From assembly GCF_010727945.1 (NCBI RefSeq), contig NZ_AP022569.1, positions 3,286,001 to 3,350,000 on the forward strand: a stretch of 64,000 nt of DNA. The letters are read 5' to 3'. Positions 24,693-35,214 of the stretch are shown here, piece after piece. The notes beneath the pieces were generated by a model. That model saw only the letters and a program-made list of their open reading frames with translations, made no database searches and was not told where the DNA came from. Both the position numbers and the translations under genes were made by a program. Origin of the DNA: Mycobacterium cookii. GTDB lineage: Bacteria > Actinomycetota > Actinomycetes > Mycobacteriales > Mycobacteriaceae. Positions within the stretch are counted from its first letter, which is position 1. Every line of letters starts with the position of its first letter.

Positions 24693-27600
24693 TGGCGGCC
24701 GCCATGATCGCCTGTTCGGGGTCAGTGCCGGTGCGCTCGGCCTCGGCGATCGCCTCCAACACCCGCTTGTAGTCGCGCGGCATCACCTTGGCGAAACGCT
24801 GTTGCGCGCCATCCCAGTCGGCCAGCACCCGCTGCCCGATCGCGGAGTCGGTGGCGTCGACATGCGCCTGGATGATCCCCTGCAGGAACTCGAGGTCGTC
24901 TTCGTCGAGCGCCTCGATCTCCACCATCTCGGAGTTGAGATTGGCCTCCAACGCGTCCTCCGGGTCGTAGACGTAGGCGATGCCGCCGGACATGCCCGCG
25001 GCGAAGTTGCGGCCGGTGTCGCCGAGAATCACGACCTTGCCGCCGGTCATGTATTCGCAGCCGTGATCGCCGACGCCTTCGACCACCGCCTCCGCGCCGG
25101 AGTTACGCACGGCGAACCGCTCGCCGACCACCCCGCGCAGGAACGCCTGGCCGCTGGTGGCGCCGAACAGGATCACGTTGCCGCCGATGATGTTGTCTTC
25201 GGCCACATAGCCTTCCGGCGCGTCGTCCGGTGGCCGCACCACGATTCGTCCGCCGGACAAACCCTTGCCGACGTAGTCGTTGGCGTCGCCGTACACCCGC
25301 AACGTGATGCCCGGCGGGACGAACGCGCCGAAGCTGTTGCCCGCCGACCCGGTGAAGGTGATGTCGATGGTGCCGTCCGGCAACCCTTGGCCGCCATAGG
25401 CTTTCGTCACTTCATGGCCGAGCATGGTGCCGACTGTCCGGTTGACGTTGGCGATGGTGGTGGAGAAGCTGACCGGCTTCTGGGAGTCCAGCGCTTCGCG
25501 GCACATCACGATCAGCTGCTGATCCAGCGCCTTGTCCAGACCGTGGTCCTGCTTGGAGCTGTTGTACAGATCCTGGTTCATGAAGGCCGAATCCGGCTCG
25601 TGCAGCACCGGCGACAAGTCCAGCTTGTGCGCCTTCCAGTGCGCGCGGGCCAGCGTGGTGTCCAGCGCCCCGACCTGACCCACCGCCTCGTTGAGGGTGC
25701 GGAAGCCGAGCTGCGCCATGTACTCGCGGACCTCTTCGGCGATGAACAGGAAGAAGTTCTCCACGAATTCGGGTTTGCCGGTGAATCGTTCGCGTAGCAC
25801 CGGGTTCTGGGTGGCCACGCCGACCGGGCAGGTGTCGAGATGGCAGACCCGCATCATGATGCAGCCGGACACCACCAGCGGAGCCGTCGCGAAGCCGAAT
25901 TCCTCGGCGCCCAGCAGCGCCGCGATCATCACGTCACGGCCGGTCTTGAGCTGACCGTCGACCTGGACGACGATCCGATCGCGTAATCCGTTGAGCAACA
26001 ACGTCTGCTGCGTCTCGGCGAGGCCGAGCTCCCACGGCGCGCCGGCGTGCTTCATCGACGTCAGTGGGGTCGCGCCGGTGCCGCCGTCGTGTCCGGAGAT
26101 CAGCACCACGTCCGCGTGTGCTTTGGAGACGCCGGCCGCAACCGTCCCGACGCCGTTCTCGGAGACCAGCTTGACGTGGATCCGCGCGGACGGGTTGGCG
26201 TTCTTCAGGTCGTGGATCAGCTGCGCGAGGTCCTCGATCGAATAGATGTCGTGGTGCGGCGGGGGAGAGATCAGGCCCACGCCGGGAGTCGAATGCCGCA
26301 CCTCGGCGATCCACGGATAGACCTTGCCGGCCGGAAGCTGGCCGCCCTCACCGGGTTTGGCGCCCTGAGCCATCTTGATCTGGATGTCGGTGCAGTTGGT
26401 TAGGTAGTGCGAGGTGACGCCGAAGCGCGCCGAGGCGACCTGCTTGATCGCGCTGCGCCGCCAGTCGCCGTTCGGGTCGCGGTCGAACCGGCTGACGTGC
26501 TCGCCGCCCTCGCCGCAGTTCGACCGGCCGCCGAGGCGGTTCATCGCGATCGCCAGCGTCTCGTGCGCTTCGGCGGAGATCGAGCCGTAGCTCATCGCGC
26601 CGGTCGAGAAGCGCTTGACGATCTCGCTGGCCGGCTCGACGTCGTCGAGCGGGATCCGCTTGCGCCCCTCACGGAATTTCAGCAGGCCGCGCAGCGACGC
26701 CATCCGCTCACTCTGGTCGTCGATCAGCCGGGTGTATTCCTTGAAGATTTCGTACTGACCGGTGCGGGTGGAGTGCTGCAGCTTGAACACCGTGTCGGGG
26801 TTGAACAGGTGGTATTCACCTTCGCGGCGCCACTGGTATTCCCCGCCCACCTCGAGTTCGCGGTGCGCGCGCTCGTCGGGCCGGTCCAGGAACGCCAGGG
26901 CGTGCCGGGTCGCGACGTCGGCGGCGATGTCGGCCAGGGTGATTCCGCCGGTGGGACAGGTCAATCCGGTGAAGTACTCGCCGAGCACGTCTTCGTCGAC
27001 GCCGACGGCCTGGAACAGCTGGGCGCCGGTGTAGGAGGCCAGCGTCGAGATGCCCATCTTGGACATCACCTTCAGCACACCCTTGCCGGCGGCCTTGATG
27101 TAGTTGTTCAGCGCCTTCTCGCGGTCGAGCCCGTCGGCGGCGCCGAAAACACCTTTGTCCAGCATGACCTCGATCGACTCGAACGCCATGTACGGGTTGA
27201 TCGCCGCCGCACCGAATCCGATCAGCGTGGCCATGTGGTGCACCTCGCGGGCGTCGCCCGACTCGACGACCAGGCCGACCTTGGTGCGGCTGCGTTCGCG
27301 GACCAGGTGGTGGTGCACCGCCGACACCGCCAGCAGCGACGGGATCGGCGCCAGCTGCTCGTCGGATTCCCGGTCGGACAGGATGATGATCCGCGCGCCG
27401 TCGGCGATCGCCGCCGAGGTCTGCGCACGCACGTCGTCGAGGGCCGCCTTGAGGCCGGCGCCGTTCTCGGCGACCGGGTACAGGCAGCGAATAACCTTGG
27501 AGCGCAAGCCATGCCGACGGCCGTTGACCTCGACGTCGGGGTCGAGGTTGATCAGCTTGGCCAGCTCGTGGTTACGCAGGATGGGCTGCGGCATCATGAT

Positions 27601-29274
27601 CTGGCGACATGATTCCGAATTGGGGTTGAGCAGGTCGCCCTCCGGCCCGACGGTGCCCGACAGGCTGGTCACCACCTCTTCGCGGATGGCGTCCAGCGGC
27701 GGGTTGGTCACCTGGGCGAACAGTTGCTGGAAGTAGTCGAACAGCATCCGCGGCCGCTGCGAGAGCACCGCGACCGGGGTGTCGGTGCCCATCGAGCCGA
27801 TCGGCTCGGCGCCGGTCCGCGCCATCGGCGCCACCAGCAGGTTCAGCTCTTCGTAGGTGTAGCCGAACACCAACTGCCGCAGCACAACCCGGTGGTGCAG
27901 CATCCGGTCGTAGTCACCCAGCGGCAGCTCGGCCAGCGGGATCAGACCCTTGTCCAGCCACTCCTGGTACGGCTGCTCGGCGGCCAGCTCGGCCTTGATC
28001 TCCTCGTCGGCCACGATGCGGCCCTGCGCCATGTCGACCAGGAACATCCGGCCGGGCTGCAGCCGCATCCGGCGCACCACCTTCGACGGCTCGATGTCGA
28101 GCACACCGACCTCGGAGGCCATCACCACCAGGCCGTCTTCGGTGACCCAGATGCGGGACGGGCGCAGCCCGTTGCGGTCCAGCACCGCACCCACCACGGT
28201 GCCGTCGGTGAACGTCATCGACGCAGGTCCGTCCCACGGCTCCATCAGCGATGCGTGGTACTCGTAGAACGCCCGCCGCGCGGGATCCATCGACGGGTGG
28301 CGTTCCCAGGCCTCGGGGATCATCATCAGCACCGCGTGCGGCAGGCTGCGGCCGCCCAGGTGCAGCAACTCCAGCGCCTCGTCGAAACGCGCGGTGTCCG
28401 AGGCGCCCGGGGTACAGATCGGGAACAGCTTGTCGACGTCGTCGCGGGAGCCGAACACGTCGGTGTCAATCAGCGCCTCGCGGGCCCGCATCCAGTTCTC
28501 GTTGCCGGTGACGGTGTTGATCTCGCCGTTGTGGGCGATGCGCCGGAACGGGTGGGCCAGCGGCCACGACGGGAAGGTGTTCGTGGAGAACCGCGAGTGC
28601 ACGATGCCCAGCGCGCTGGTCAGTCGCTGGTCTTGCAGGTCGAGGTAGAACGCCTTGAGCTGCGGGGTGGTCAGCATGCCCTTGTAGACCATGGTCTGAC
28701 CGGAAAGGCTTGGGAAATAAACGGTTTCACGCCCGGGGCCGTCTTGGCCGGGGCCCTTGGTGCCGAGCTCGTGCTCGGCACGCTTGCGGACGACGTAGGC
28801 GCGACGCTCGAGCGTCATGCCGTCGGCGCCGGCGATGAAGATCTGCCGGAAGGTGGGCATCGCGTCACGGGCCAACGCGCCCAGCGAGGATTCGTCGGTG
28901 GGCACGTTGCGCCAGCCCAGCACCTGCAGGCCCTCGGCCTCGACGATCTTCTCCACCGCGGCGCACGCCGCCGTCGCATCTTTGGACGACTGTGGCAGGA
29001 ACGCGATGCCGGTGGCGTAGCTGCCGGCTTCGGGTAGCTCGAAGTCGACGACCTGACGGAAGAAGTCATCAGGAACCTGGATCAAGATGCCGGCGCCGTC
29101 GCCGCTGTTCGGCTCGGCGCCCTGGGCGCCGCGATGCTCGAGGTTGACCAGCGCGGTGATGGCCTTGTCCACAATGTTGCGGCTGCGCCGGCCGTGCATG
29201 TCGACGACCATGGCCACCCCGCACGAGTCATGCTCGAATGCGGGGTTGTAGAGCCCGACACGTTGGGGCGCCAT
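24685..29274 (-). CDS. gltB: Glutamate synthase large subunit GltB (Rv3859c)
   Basis: This alpha subunit makes two glutamates from glutamine and 2-oxoglutarate. The ATG at 29274 gives 1529 residues (1527 in M. tuberculosis); the upstream in-frame extension to 29364 is Ser/Arg-rich and unlike the family. The short propeptide ends before Cys18 ([11 protein letters not shown]), the N-terminal nucleophile of the glutaminase domain. The FMN/synthase domain contains [13 protein letters not shown], the 3Fe-4S cysteines lie in [13 protein letters not shown], and the C-terminal glycine-rich beta-helix follows. It forms an operon with gltD. Confidence 0.98.
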
Positions 29275-29961
29275 TCCCACCTGACCCTTCACCGAAGAAC
29301 TTTCCGCCGCGGAATCGCCTCCGCTCCGTTGGCGCCGCCCGGAAGGCTGTGGGCTAGACCCCATCGGTCTTGTCGAATGTGGTGTTCGCCTGGTGGCGAT
29401 GATCCGGTCGGGGATTCATCCGTGCAGCGCTGAACGGTGGCCCAGTTCCCGGTTTCGACAAGTCGTAAAACGATATGACAAAACCCGCCTGACATGCCAA
29501 CTTGACCAATTCTAACCTCAGGGTCGCCGGTGCCGCTGCGCCGAGCGACGATCTGCTGCCCGGCTGCTCGGGTCGGCCTGTGCCGCAGGGCATTTGGGCG
29601 CGCCGCAGCGAGCTTTGATCGGGCCGCTATCGGCCGGACAGCCGGGCCGGCCGGGTCGCGAATTTGCTGTGATTGCGGCCAAACGCGTTATCGAGAAGCC
29701 GCTCGGCTCACAGCGATCGCGTCCGGCGGGTGACCGAACTCACCATAAGCCGTGGCAGCGGGCGTCGCCGAGCCCACGTGACCCGCCCGCAGCCGGCCTG
29801 GACCGGACGGCACCGGCCGCTGCGTAAAAGTTGCCCGGGTTTTTCCGGTGCCGAGGGCTGTGACCTGCGCGATCAATCATCGTGGCAGTGGACCGCTCGC
29901 GGCGGACTTACGATGCCTTCGTGCCCCAGCTCACCGTCGCGACAGGCTCTACGGCCGGTTC
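29275..29961. other. Intergenic region between gltB and the EspI-like gene
   Basis: Almost 690 bp between divergent genes. No convincing small gene, repeat or riboswitch-like structure was found. The stretch 29480-29520 is relatively AT-rich and is the most likely gltB promoter area. A run around 29630-29660 contains several GGCCGG-type palindromes of low specificity. Confidence 0.45.
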
Positions 29962-31059
29962 ATGAGCGAATCCGACGACTTCCTGCGTGACCGGGTGCGG
30001 CCGGCGCAGCCCGCGCCGTACGGTGCGCCGACGGGCCCGCCGCCCCGACCACAGGGCGCAAACCCCCGTCCGGCACCCCCTCAGCCACCCACTCCCCCGC
30101 CACCGGCCGAGCGGCCGTCGTGGAGCACTCTCGACTTCGCGCCGCGCAGCGCGGCCGAACTGAAGCGCCCCGGCCCGAAATACGGCTGGCGACGCGCCGT
30201 CTATCGGGCGACGTTCGGAGTCGTCAACCCCGGGCCGTCGGCCGCGGAAAAGCAGGAGGATGCCTACGAGGCGGCGATCGGCTCGGCGCTGCGGGGCAAC
30301 TACAAGGTCGGCGTGCTGGGCAAAGGCGGCGTCGGTAAAACCACAGTCGCGGCCAGCGTCGGCTCGATCTTCGCCGAGCTGCGTCGTCAGGACCGGGTGG
30401 TCGCCGTCGACGCCGACACGGCTTTCGGCCGGCTCGGCAGCCGCATCGACCCGCAGACCAGCGGGTCGTATTGGGAACTCGCCTCCGACAAGAACCTTCA
30501 ATCGTTCGCCGACGTGAGCACCCGCGTCGGCAGTAACTCCGCGGGCCTGTACGTGCTGGCCGGCGAGCCGACGGCAGGACCGCGGCGGGTGCTCGATCCT
30601 GCGCTGTACCGCGAGGCCACCTCGCGTCTCGACCGGCATTTCACAATCGCGATCATCGACTGCGGTTCCACGATGGACGCCCCGGTCACCCAGGAGGCGC
30701 TCAGCGACCTGGACGCGCTGATCGTGGTGTCCTCGCCCTGGGCCGACGGCGCCTCGGCAGCGGCCCAGACGATGGAATGGCTGGCAGCCCATGGCCGTAC
30801 CAGCCTGCTGCGTCGCACCGTGGTGGTGCTCAACGACTCGGACGGCCACTCGGACAATCGCACTCGTTCGGTGCTGGCGCACCAGTTCGTCAACCGCGGG
30901 CAGACGGTCGTGCAGGTGCCCTTCGATCCGCACCTGCGGCCGGGCGGCGTCATTGACGTGCGCAGCGAGCTGGGTCGCGGCACCCGGCGCAAGTTCCTCG
31001 AGATCGCCGCGACGATCGCGGGGTTCTTCGCAACGCGCCCGGACGGCCCGCGCCGCTAG
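29962..31059 (+). CDS. EspI-like ParA/MinD ATPase (Rv3860-like)
   Basis: The ATG at 29962 gives 365 residues. A Pro-rich N-terminus (about 20-60) precedes a WSTLDFAPRSAAELKRPGP motif typical of EspI-type ESX-associated proteins. The P-loop is VLGKGGVGKTTVAASVG, with VVAVDADTAFG (A'-like) and AIIDCGSTMDAP (Walker B). Related EspI in M. tuberculosis modulates ESX-1 under low ATP. Here no ESX-1 genes are adjacent, so it may act on ESX-2 or independently. The stop overlaps that of the convergent sigma-factor gene by 4 bp. Confidence 0.88.
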   Translation: MSESDDFLRDRVRPAQPAPYGAPTGPPPRPQGANPRPAPPQPPTPPPPAERPSWSTLDFAPRSAAELKRPGPKYGWRRAVYRATFGVVNPGPSAAEKQEDAYEAAIGSALRGNYKVGVLGKGGVGKTTVAASVGSIFAELRRQDRVVAVDADTAFGRLGSRIDPQTSGSYWELASDKNLQSFADVSTRVGSNSAGLYVLAGEPTAGPRRVLDPALYREATSRLDRHFTIAIIDCGSTMDAPVTQEALSDLDALIVVSSPWADGASAAAQTMEWLAAHGRTSLLRRTVVVLNDSDGHSDNRTRSVLAHQFVNRGQTVVQVPFDPHLRPGGVIDVRSELGRGTRRKFLEIAATIAGFFATRPDGPRR

Positions 31060-31913
31060 CCCGACCGCAGCGACGGGTCGGCGGTGGCCTCGATCTTGGT
31101 CACCAGTTGCCCGTCGATGGTCAGCACGATGACCGCGAACAGCCGTCGCTCGGCGAACGCCAGCAGCACCGGCTGGCCGACGGGACCGCTCACCACCGTC
31201 ACCCCCGGCCCCAGGTAACGCAGCAGGTTGACCGCGACGTCGTGTGGCCCGTAGTTGATCTGCGGCGGCGGTGCCGGATCGGCGAGCACCGTGCCGACAC
31301 CCCACACCGTCGGGTCCAGCACCGCGGCCAGGCCGGCCAGATCGCCGTCGGCGCAGGCGGTGATGAACTTCTCGGTGACCAGCTGGTGTTCGGCGACCGG
31401 CACGTCGCTTGGGTTCGGCTGCGCGAGAGTGAATTTCGTCCGGGCGCGGCGGGCAAGCTGGCGGCACGTGCCGACCGGGCGGCCGACGGTCTCGGCGATC
31501 GCGTCGAACGGGACGCCGAACACGTCGTGCAACACGAACGCCACCCGCTCACCGGGGCTGAGCCTGCGCAGCACCTCCAGCAGCGCCGTGCGGACCTCGT
31601 CGTCGAGGGTGACTCGATCGGCCGGATCCGGACGCCCGGATTGGTTGAGCGCCGCGGCTTCTGAGCCGATATCGTCGGGCCGCTCGTAGCGGGCGCGCGC
31701 AGATCGCACCTGATCCAGGCAGAGCCGGCCCGCCACCACGGTCAGCCACGCACGGATGTCGTCGATCTCGGCGGGGTCGGTGCGTGACAGCCGCAGAAAC
31801 GCCTCTTGCGCAACATCTTCGGCGTCACCGACATCGCCGAGCATCTGGTACGCCAAATTGACCAGGTAGGGCCGATGCCGTCGCCAGGCCTGGGTGATCT
31901 GGTCATTGCTCAT
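31056..31913 (-). CDS. ECF sigma factor, SigI/ECF41-like with SnoaL-type C-terminus
   Basis: The 285-residue protein has sigma region 2 (LVNLAYQMLGDVGDAEDVAQ, then EAFLRL) and region 4 (LSPGERVAFVLHDVFGVPFD then TCRQLARRARTKF). An extra domain of about 120 residues has the SnoaL-like fold that controls activity in ECF41 factors. Sequence and length resemble M. tuberculosis SigI. It is divergent from an NmrA-type reductase; ECF41 genes usually stand beside oxidoreductases or carboxymuconolactone decarboxylases they regulate, so the 32021-33321 genes are the likely targets. Confidence 0.85.
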   Translation of the reverse strand: MSNDQITQAWRRHRPYLVNLAYQMLGDVGDAEDVAQEAFLRLSRTDPAEIDDIRAWLTVVAGRLCLDQVRSARARYERPDDIGSEAAALNQSGRPDPADRVTLDDEVRTALLEVLRRLSPGERVAFVLHDVFGVPFDAIAETVGRPVGTCRQLARRARTKFTLAQPNPSDVPVAEHQLVTEKFITACADGDLAGLAAVLDPTVWGVGTVLADPAPPPQINYGPHDVAVNLLRYLGPGVTVVSGPVGQPVLLAFAERRLFAVIVLTIDGQLVTKIEATADPSLRSG

Positions 31914-31939
31914 GAATTCATGACGATCTAGTCGGTCGA

Positions 31940-31967
31940 AAAGTTACAAGGTCCGATGTGTAACTTT
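31940..31967. promoter_or_regulatory. Inverted repeat in the sigma-factor/NmrA divergent promoter
   Basis: AAAGTTACA (31940-31948) and TGTAACTTT (31959-31967) are 9-bp perfect inverted arms with a 10-bp spacer, lying midway between the divergent starts at 31913 and 32021. It looks like a dimeric repressor operator, but no TetR- or MarR-type gene is adjacent. Confidence 0.6.
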
Positions 31968-32020
31968 CTCACCTCTCGGACCGTCCTTGACTAAAAGCGT
32001 GTTTACCTCAGGAGGGTCCC

Positions 32021-32857
32021 ATGACCATCGTCGTCACCGGTGCGACCGGAAACGTCGGCCGCCCGCTCGTCACCCAGCTTGCCGCCGCGGGTGTCCCGGT
32101 GCGGGCTGTCACCCGCACACCATCGGCGAGTCAATTTCCCGACGGCGTGCAAGCGGCTGACTCGGTTCTCGACGCGCTCCCCGGCGCGTCGGCGGTGTTC
32201 CTGAATTCCCGTGCGCTCGGTCCGCAGCTGTCCGACGTGGTGGAGTCGGCCCGACGCCACCGGGTACGCAAACTGGTTGCGCTGTCGGCAATCAACGCCG
32301 ACGACGACTTCTCCCGGCAACCGTCGCGGGTTCGCGGCGACCGCAACAAAGAGGTCGAGCAACTCTGCGTCGACTCCGGTCTGGAGTGGGTGAGCCTGCG
32401 GCCCACGGTGTTCGCCACGAACTTCGTCGGCATGTGGTCGGCGCAGATTCGTGCCGGCGATGTCGTCGGCGGGCCCTACGCCGCGGCCTCCAGCGCGCCG
32501 ATCGTCGAAGCCGATATCGCAGCGGTGGCCGCGCACGCGTTGTCCACCGACGAGCTTGTCGGCCAGAAGATCCCGCTGACCGGACCGCAGGCCCTGACCA
32601 ACACCGAGCTGGTCGACGTCATCGGCACCGTCCTGGGCCGGCCACTGCGCTACGTCGAGGCCCCACCCGACGTGGTGCGGCAGCGCTTCATCGCCATCGG
32701 CCTGGGCGGCGACTTCGCGGATGCGTACACGGCCATGCTCGCCGACTCCGTCGACAATCCCGCCCTGGTCACCGGGGAGGTCGAGAAGATCACCGGCCGG
32801 CCGGCGACCACCTTCGCCCAGTGGGTTTCCGCTCACCGTCAGCTGTTCGCGAAATAG
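32021..32857 (+). CDS. NmrA/atypical SDR NAD(P)-binding reductase
   Basis: The 278-residue protein has a strong ribosome-binding site (CAGGAGGGTCCC). The N-terminal MTIVVTGATGNVGRPLV is the TGxxGxxG dinucleotide-binding motif of the NmrA/SDR_a5 group; the catalytic Tyr-x3-Lys is absent, as usual for this group. A WVSLRPTVFATN segment follows. The substrate is unknown. It is cotranscribed with the nitroreductase-like gene 14 bp downstream and is probably a target of the divergent ECF41-like sigma factor. Confidence 0.87.
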   Translation: MTIVVTGATGNVGRPLVTQLAAAGVPVRAVTRTPSASQFPDGVQAADSVLDALPGASAVFLNSRALGPQLSDVVESARRHRVRKLVALSAINADDDFSRQPSRVRGDRNKEVEQLCVDSGLEWVSLRPTVFATNFVGMWSAQIRAGDVVGGPYAAASSAPIVEADIAAVAAHALSTDELVGQKIPLTGPQALTNTELVDVIGTVLGRPLRYVEAPPDVVRQRFIAIGLGGDFADAYTAMLADSVDNPALVTGEVEKITGRPATTFAQWVSAHRQLFAK

Positions 32858-32871
32858 GAAGGAAAACAGCC

Positions 32872-33321
32872 ATGTCCGATCCGCGCCCGCCGCGTTACCT
32901 CAAGCCGATGAACAGGGTCATGATGGCGGTGCAGAAGCTCGGCATCCCCACCGGGCCCGCGATGGTGCTGACCGTGCCGGGCCGCAAGTCCGGTAAGCCG
33001 CGCAGCACCCCGATGACGCCGTTCCGATTCGACGGCGACCTGTATGTGGTGGCCGGCTATCCCGGTGCGGACTGGGCCGCCAACGCCCGCGCCGCCGGGA
33101 CCGGCACCCTCAGCAGGGGCCGCCGATCACGGCCGGTGCGGATCGTGGAACTGACTGCGGCACAGGCACGTCCGGTACTGCGGGCCTTTCCGGTCGAGGT
33201 GCCTGTCGGTGTCGCATTCGCCAAGAGTTCGGGGATGGTCGTCGACGGAACCTCAGAGGAATTCGAGGCGCTCGCGGGACGTCTCGCGGTGTTCCGGTTC
33301 GATCCGATCGGGCCTCACTAG
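32872..33321 (+). CDS. Deazaflavin (F420)-dependent nitroreductase-like protein
   Basis: The 149-residue protein has AGGAAGGAAAAC before its ATG. It shows the Ddn/FDOR-A pattern: an N-terminal helix (MNRVMMAVQKLGIPTGPAMV), then LTVPGRKSGKPRSTPMTPFR, the loop that binds the F420 tail, and VVAGYPGADWAANARAAG. Family members reduce quinones or nitro-compounds with F420H2; the substrate is unknown. It lies in an operon with the NmrA-type gene. Confidence 0.85.
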   Translation: MSDPRPPRYLKPMNRVMMAVQKLGIPTGPAMVLTVPGRKSGKPRSTPMTPFRFDGDLYVVAGYPGADWAANARAAGTGTLSRGRRSRPVRIVELTAAQARPVLRAFPVEVPVGVAFAKSSGMVVDGTSEEFEALAGRLAVFRFDPIGPH

Positions 33322-33322
33322 C

Positions 33323-35176
33323 TCAAAGCTGCAGCGGTACGTGCTTTTCCGCGCACGCATCGGTGACCGCCGCGATGATGTCCTGGGTACGCAGCGTCTC
33401 CAGGTCCTCGACGGTGACCGAACCCTTGTCGGAGCGATGCTGAGCGGCCACCCGGGAATCCCGCACCCGCTCGGCGCGCTCCACGACATTGCGGGCGAAG
33501 CGACCGTTCTGCATCACATCGATACCGTGCTGGCCGTCCGGCGCCAGGTAGGCCCGCAATGTCTTGCAGGCCATGTTCAGCGCTTCGCGGGCCGCCGGCT
33601 CGATGACGGTCGCGCGCGGTTCGCCGTAACGCACCGCGATCTCCACCAGTTCGTCGGGCGCGTACGACGCGAACCGCAGCTTGCGGTTGAACCGGCCCGC
33701 CAAACCCGGGTTGACGGTGAGGAATTCGTCGACTTCCTTCTCGTATCCGGCGCCGATGAAGCAGAAGTCGAACCTGTGCACCTCGAGCGCGACGAGGAGT
33801 TGGTTGACCGCCTCCATGCCGATCATGTCCGGTCGCCCGTCGTGATGGCGTTCGACCAGACTGTAGAACTCGTCCATGAACAGGATGCGCCCCAGCGAAC
33901 GGGCAATCAGCTCATTGGTTTTCGGGCCCGAGGCGCCGATGTGCTCGCCGCAGAAATCGGCGCGCTTGACTTCGATGATCTCCGGATGCCGCACGATGCC
34001 CAGCCCGGCGTAGATCTTCCCGAGCGCCTCGGCCGTCGTCGTCTTACCGGTACCAGGCGGACCCACGAGCAACATGTGGTTGGTTTGGTTGGTCACCGGC
34101 AAGCCGGCTGCCAACCGCAGTGCGCGGACCTCGATCTGATCCTCGATCTCGGCGACCGCCCGCTTGACCTCACTCAAACCGACCTGGTTGTTGAGCAGTG
34201 CGCGGCCCTCGCTGAGCAGTTCTTCGCGCCGCTCCTCGTTCTCCTCTTCGCGGCGCTCGCCCTCGGAGCGCTCGGTCGTGACATCCCACCTGTTGCTGCG
34301 GGTGTTGATGGTCTCCTCGTCGGTGACGACGAGTTGCAGCTGCGGGTCAGCCAGCGCGTCTTTGGCCGCGGCGATCAACGCCCCGTTGATCGCCGCCTTC
34401 GACAGCCAGATCTGGGCCTTATCCTCTTCGTCGAGCTGGCGATGCGCCATCCCGCGTACATAGGCGAGATCAGCTGCGATCAAGGGGAATTCATTCGGAT
34501 CGATCGCCGTCACCGCGGTGTCGGTCAGCTGGTGGCGCCGCGCCTCGGCTGCACCGCCGTTGCCGGCTCGCAGGTCGACCCGGTCCGCCCAATCCAGCGC
34601 GACCCGGGCCTGGCCGAGATGCGCCGCGGCGTGCGCGGCCAGCGCGTTGGTGGCCGCGGTGACCGCCGACATGATGATCGCCTGCGGCGGCAGGACGGTC
34701 GCCGCGACCGAGATCACGTCGGGCCAGCGCTGCGTGGCGAACATCAGGTATGCCCGCACGTACTGCTGCCACTGGTGGTTCTCCCAGGTGTCCAGCAGCG
34801 CAGGATCTTTCAGCAGCGCTTCAGCCTTCTCGTACTGGCCGTCGTCGACGAGTGCGCTCGCCAGGGCCAGGCCGGCGTGCGACGACTCGGTCACCGAAAT
34901 CGCAAGATACGGACCGGCTTTGATGGACGCCGACAACCGGACACCGAGCCGATTGGTCTCCCGGTGCAGCCGCGCGCCGTAGGCGTACAGCTGCTGCAGG
35001 CTGGTCAGTTCCTCGTCACCGGCGGCGATCCGGCCTAGCCAGGCGTCTGCCATCGACGGATCGATGTCGGTGGCCTCGCGGAACCGCAGCAGGGCAGCCG
35101 ACTGGTCGAGGTCGAACATCGCCATCGCCTGATCGAACCGCTTGCGAGCGGCGGGCGTGTTGACACTGCTCGTCAT
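33323..35176 (-). CDS. eccA2: ESX-2 AAA+ ATPase EccA2 (Rv3884c)
   Basis: This cytosolic CbxX/CfxQ-type ATPase probably recycles EspG-bound PE/PPE or other substrates for ESX-2. The ATG at 35176 has GGAG six bases upstream and gives 617 residues. The N-terminal half is TPR-like helical. The C-terminal AAA+ domain carries Walker A VGPPGTGKTTTAEALG and Walker B RILFMDEFYSL, with a sensor/arginine region near FNRKLRFASY. It is the last gene of the minus-strand ESX-2 locus, 38 bp after eccE2. Confidence 0.95.
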   Translation of the reverse strand: MTSSVNTPAARKRFDQAMAMFDLDQSAALLRFREATDIDPSMADAWLGRIAAGDEELTSLQQLYAYGARLHRETNRLGVRLSASIKAGPYLAISVTESSHAGLALASALVDDGQYEKAEALLKDPALLDTWENHQWQQYVRAYLMFATQRWPDVISVAATVLPPQAIIMSAVTAATNALAAHAAAHLGQARVALDWADRVDLRAGNGGAAEARRHQLTDTAVTAIDPNEFPLIAADLAYVRGMAHRQLDEEDKAQIWLSKAAINGALIAAAKDALADPQLQLVVTDEETINTRSNRWDVTTERSEGERREEENEERREELLSEGRALLNNQVGLSEVKRAVAEIEDQIEVRALRLAAGLPVTNQTNHMLLVGPPGTGKTTTAEALGKIYAGLGIVRHPEIIEVKRADFCGEHIGASGPKTNELIARSLGRILFMDEFYSLVERHHDGRPDMIGMEAVNQLLVALEVHRFDFCFIGAGYEKEVDEFLTVNPGLAGRFNRKLRFASYAPDELVEIAVRYGEPRATVIEPAAREALNMACKTLRAYLAPDGQHGIDVMQNGRFARNVVERAERVRDSRVAAQHRSDKGSVTVEDLETLRTQDIIAAVTDACAEKHVPLQL

Positions 35177-35214
35177 GCGCCGCTCCTCTCTGCACACCAG
35201 TGAAAAGTCATCCT

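Noticed and set aside
31060..33322. Insertion sequence or prophage replacing ESX-1
   Set aside because: No transposase, integrase, terminal inverted repeats or target duplication was found in this interval.
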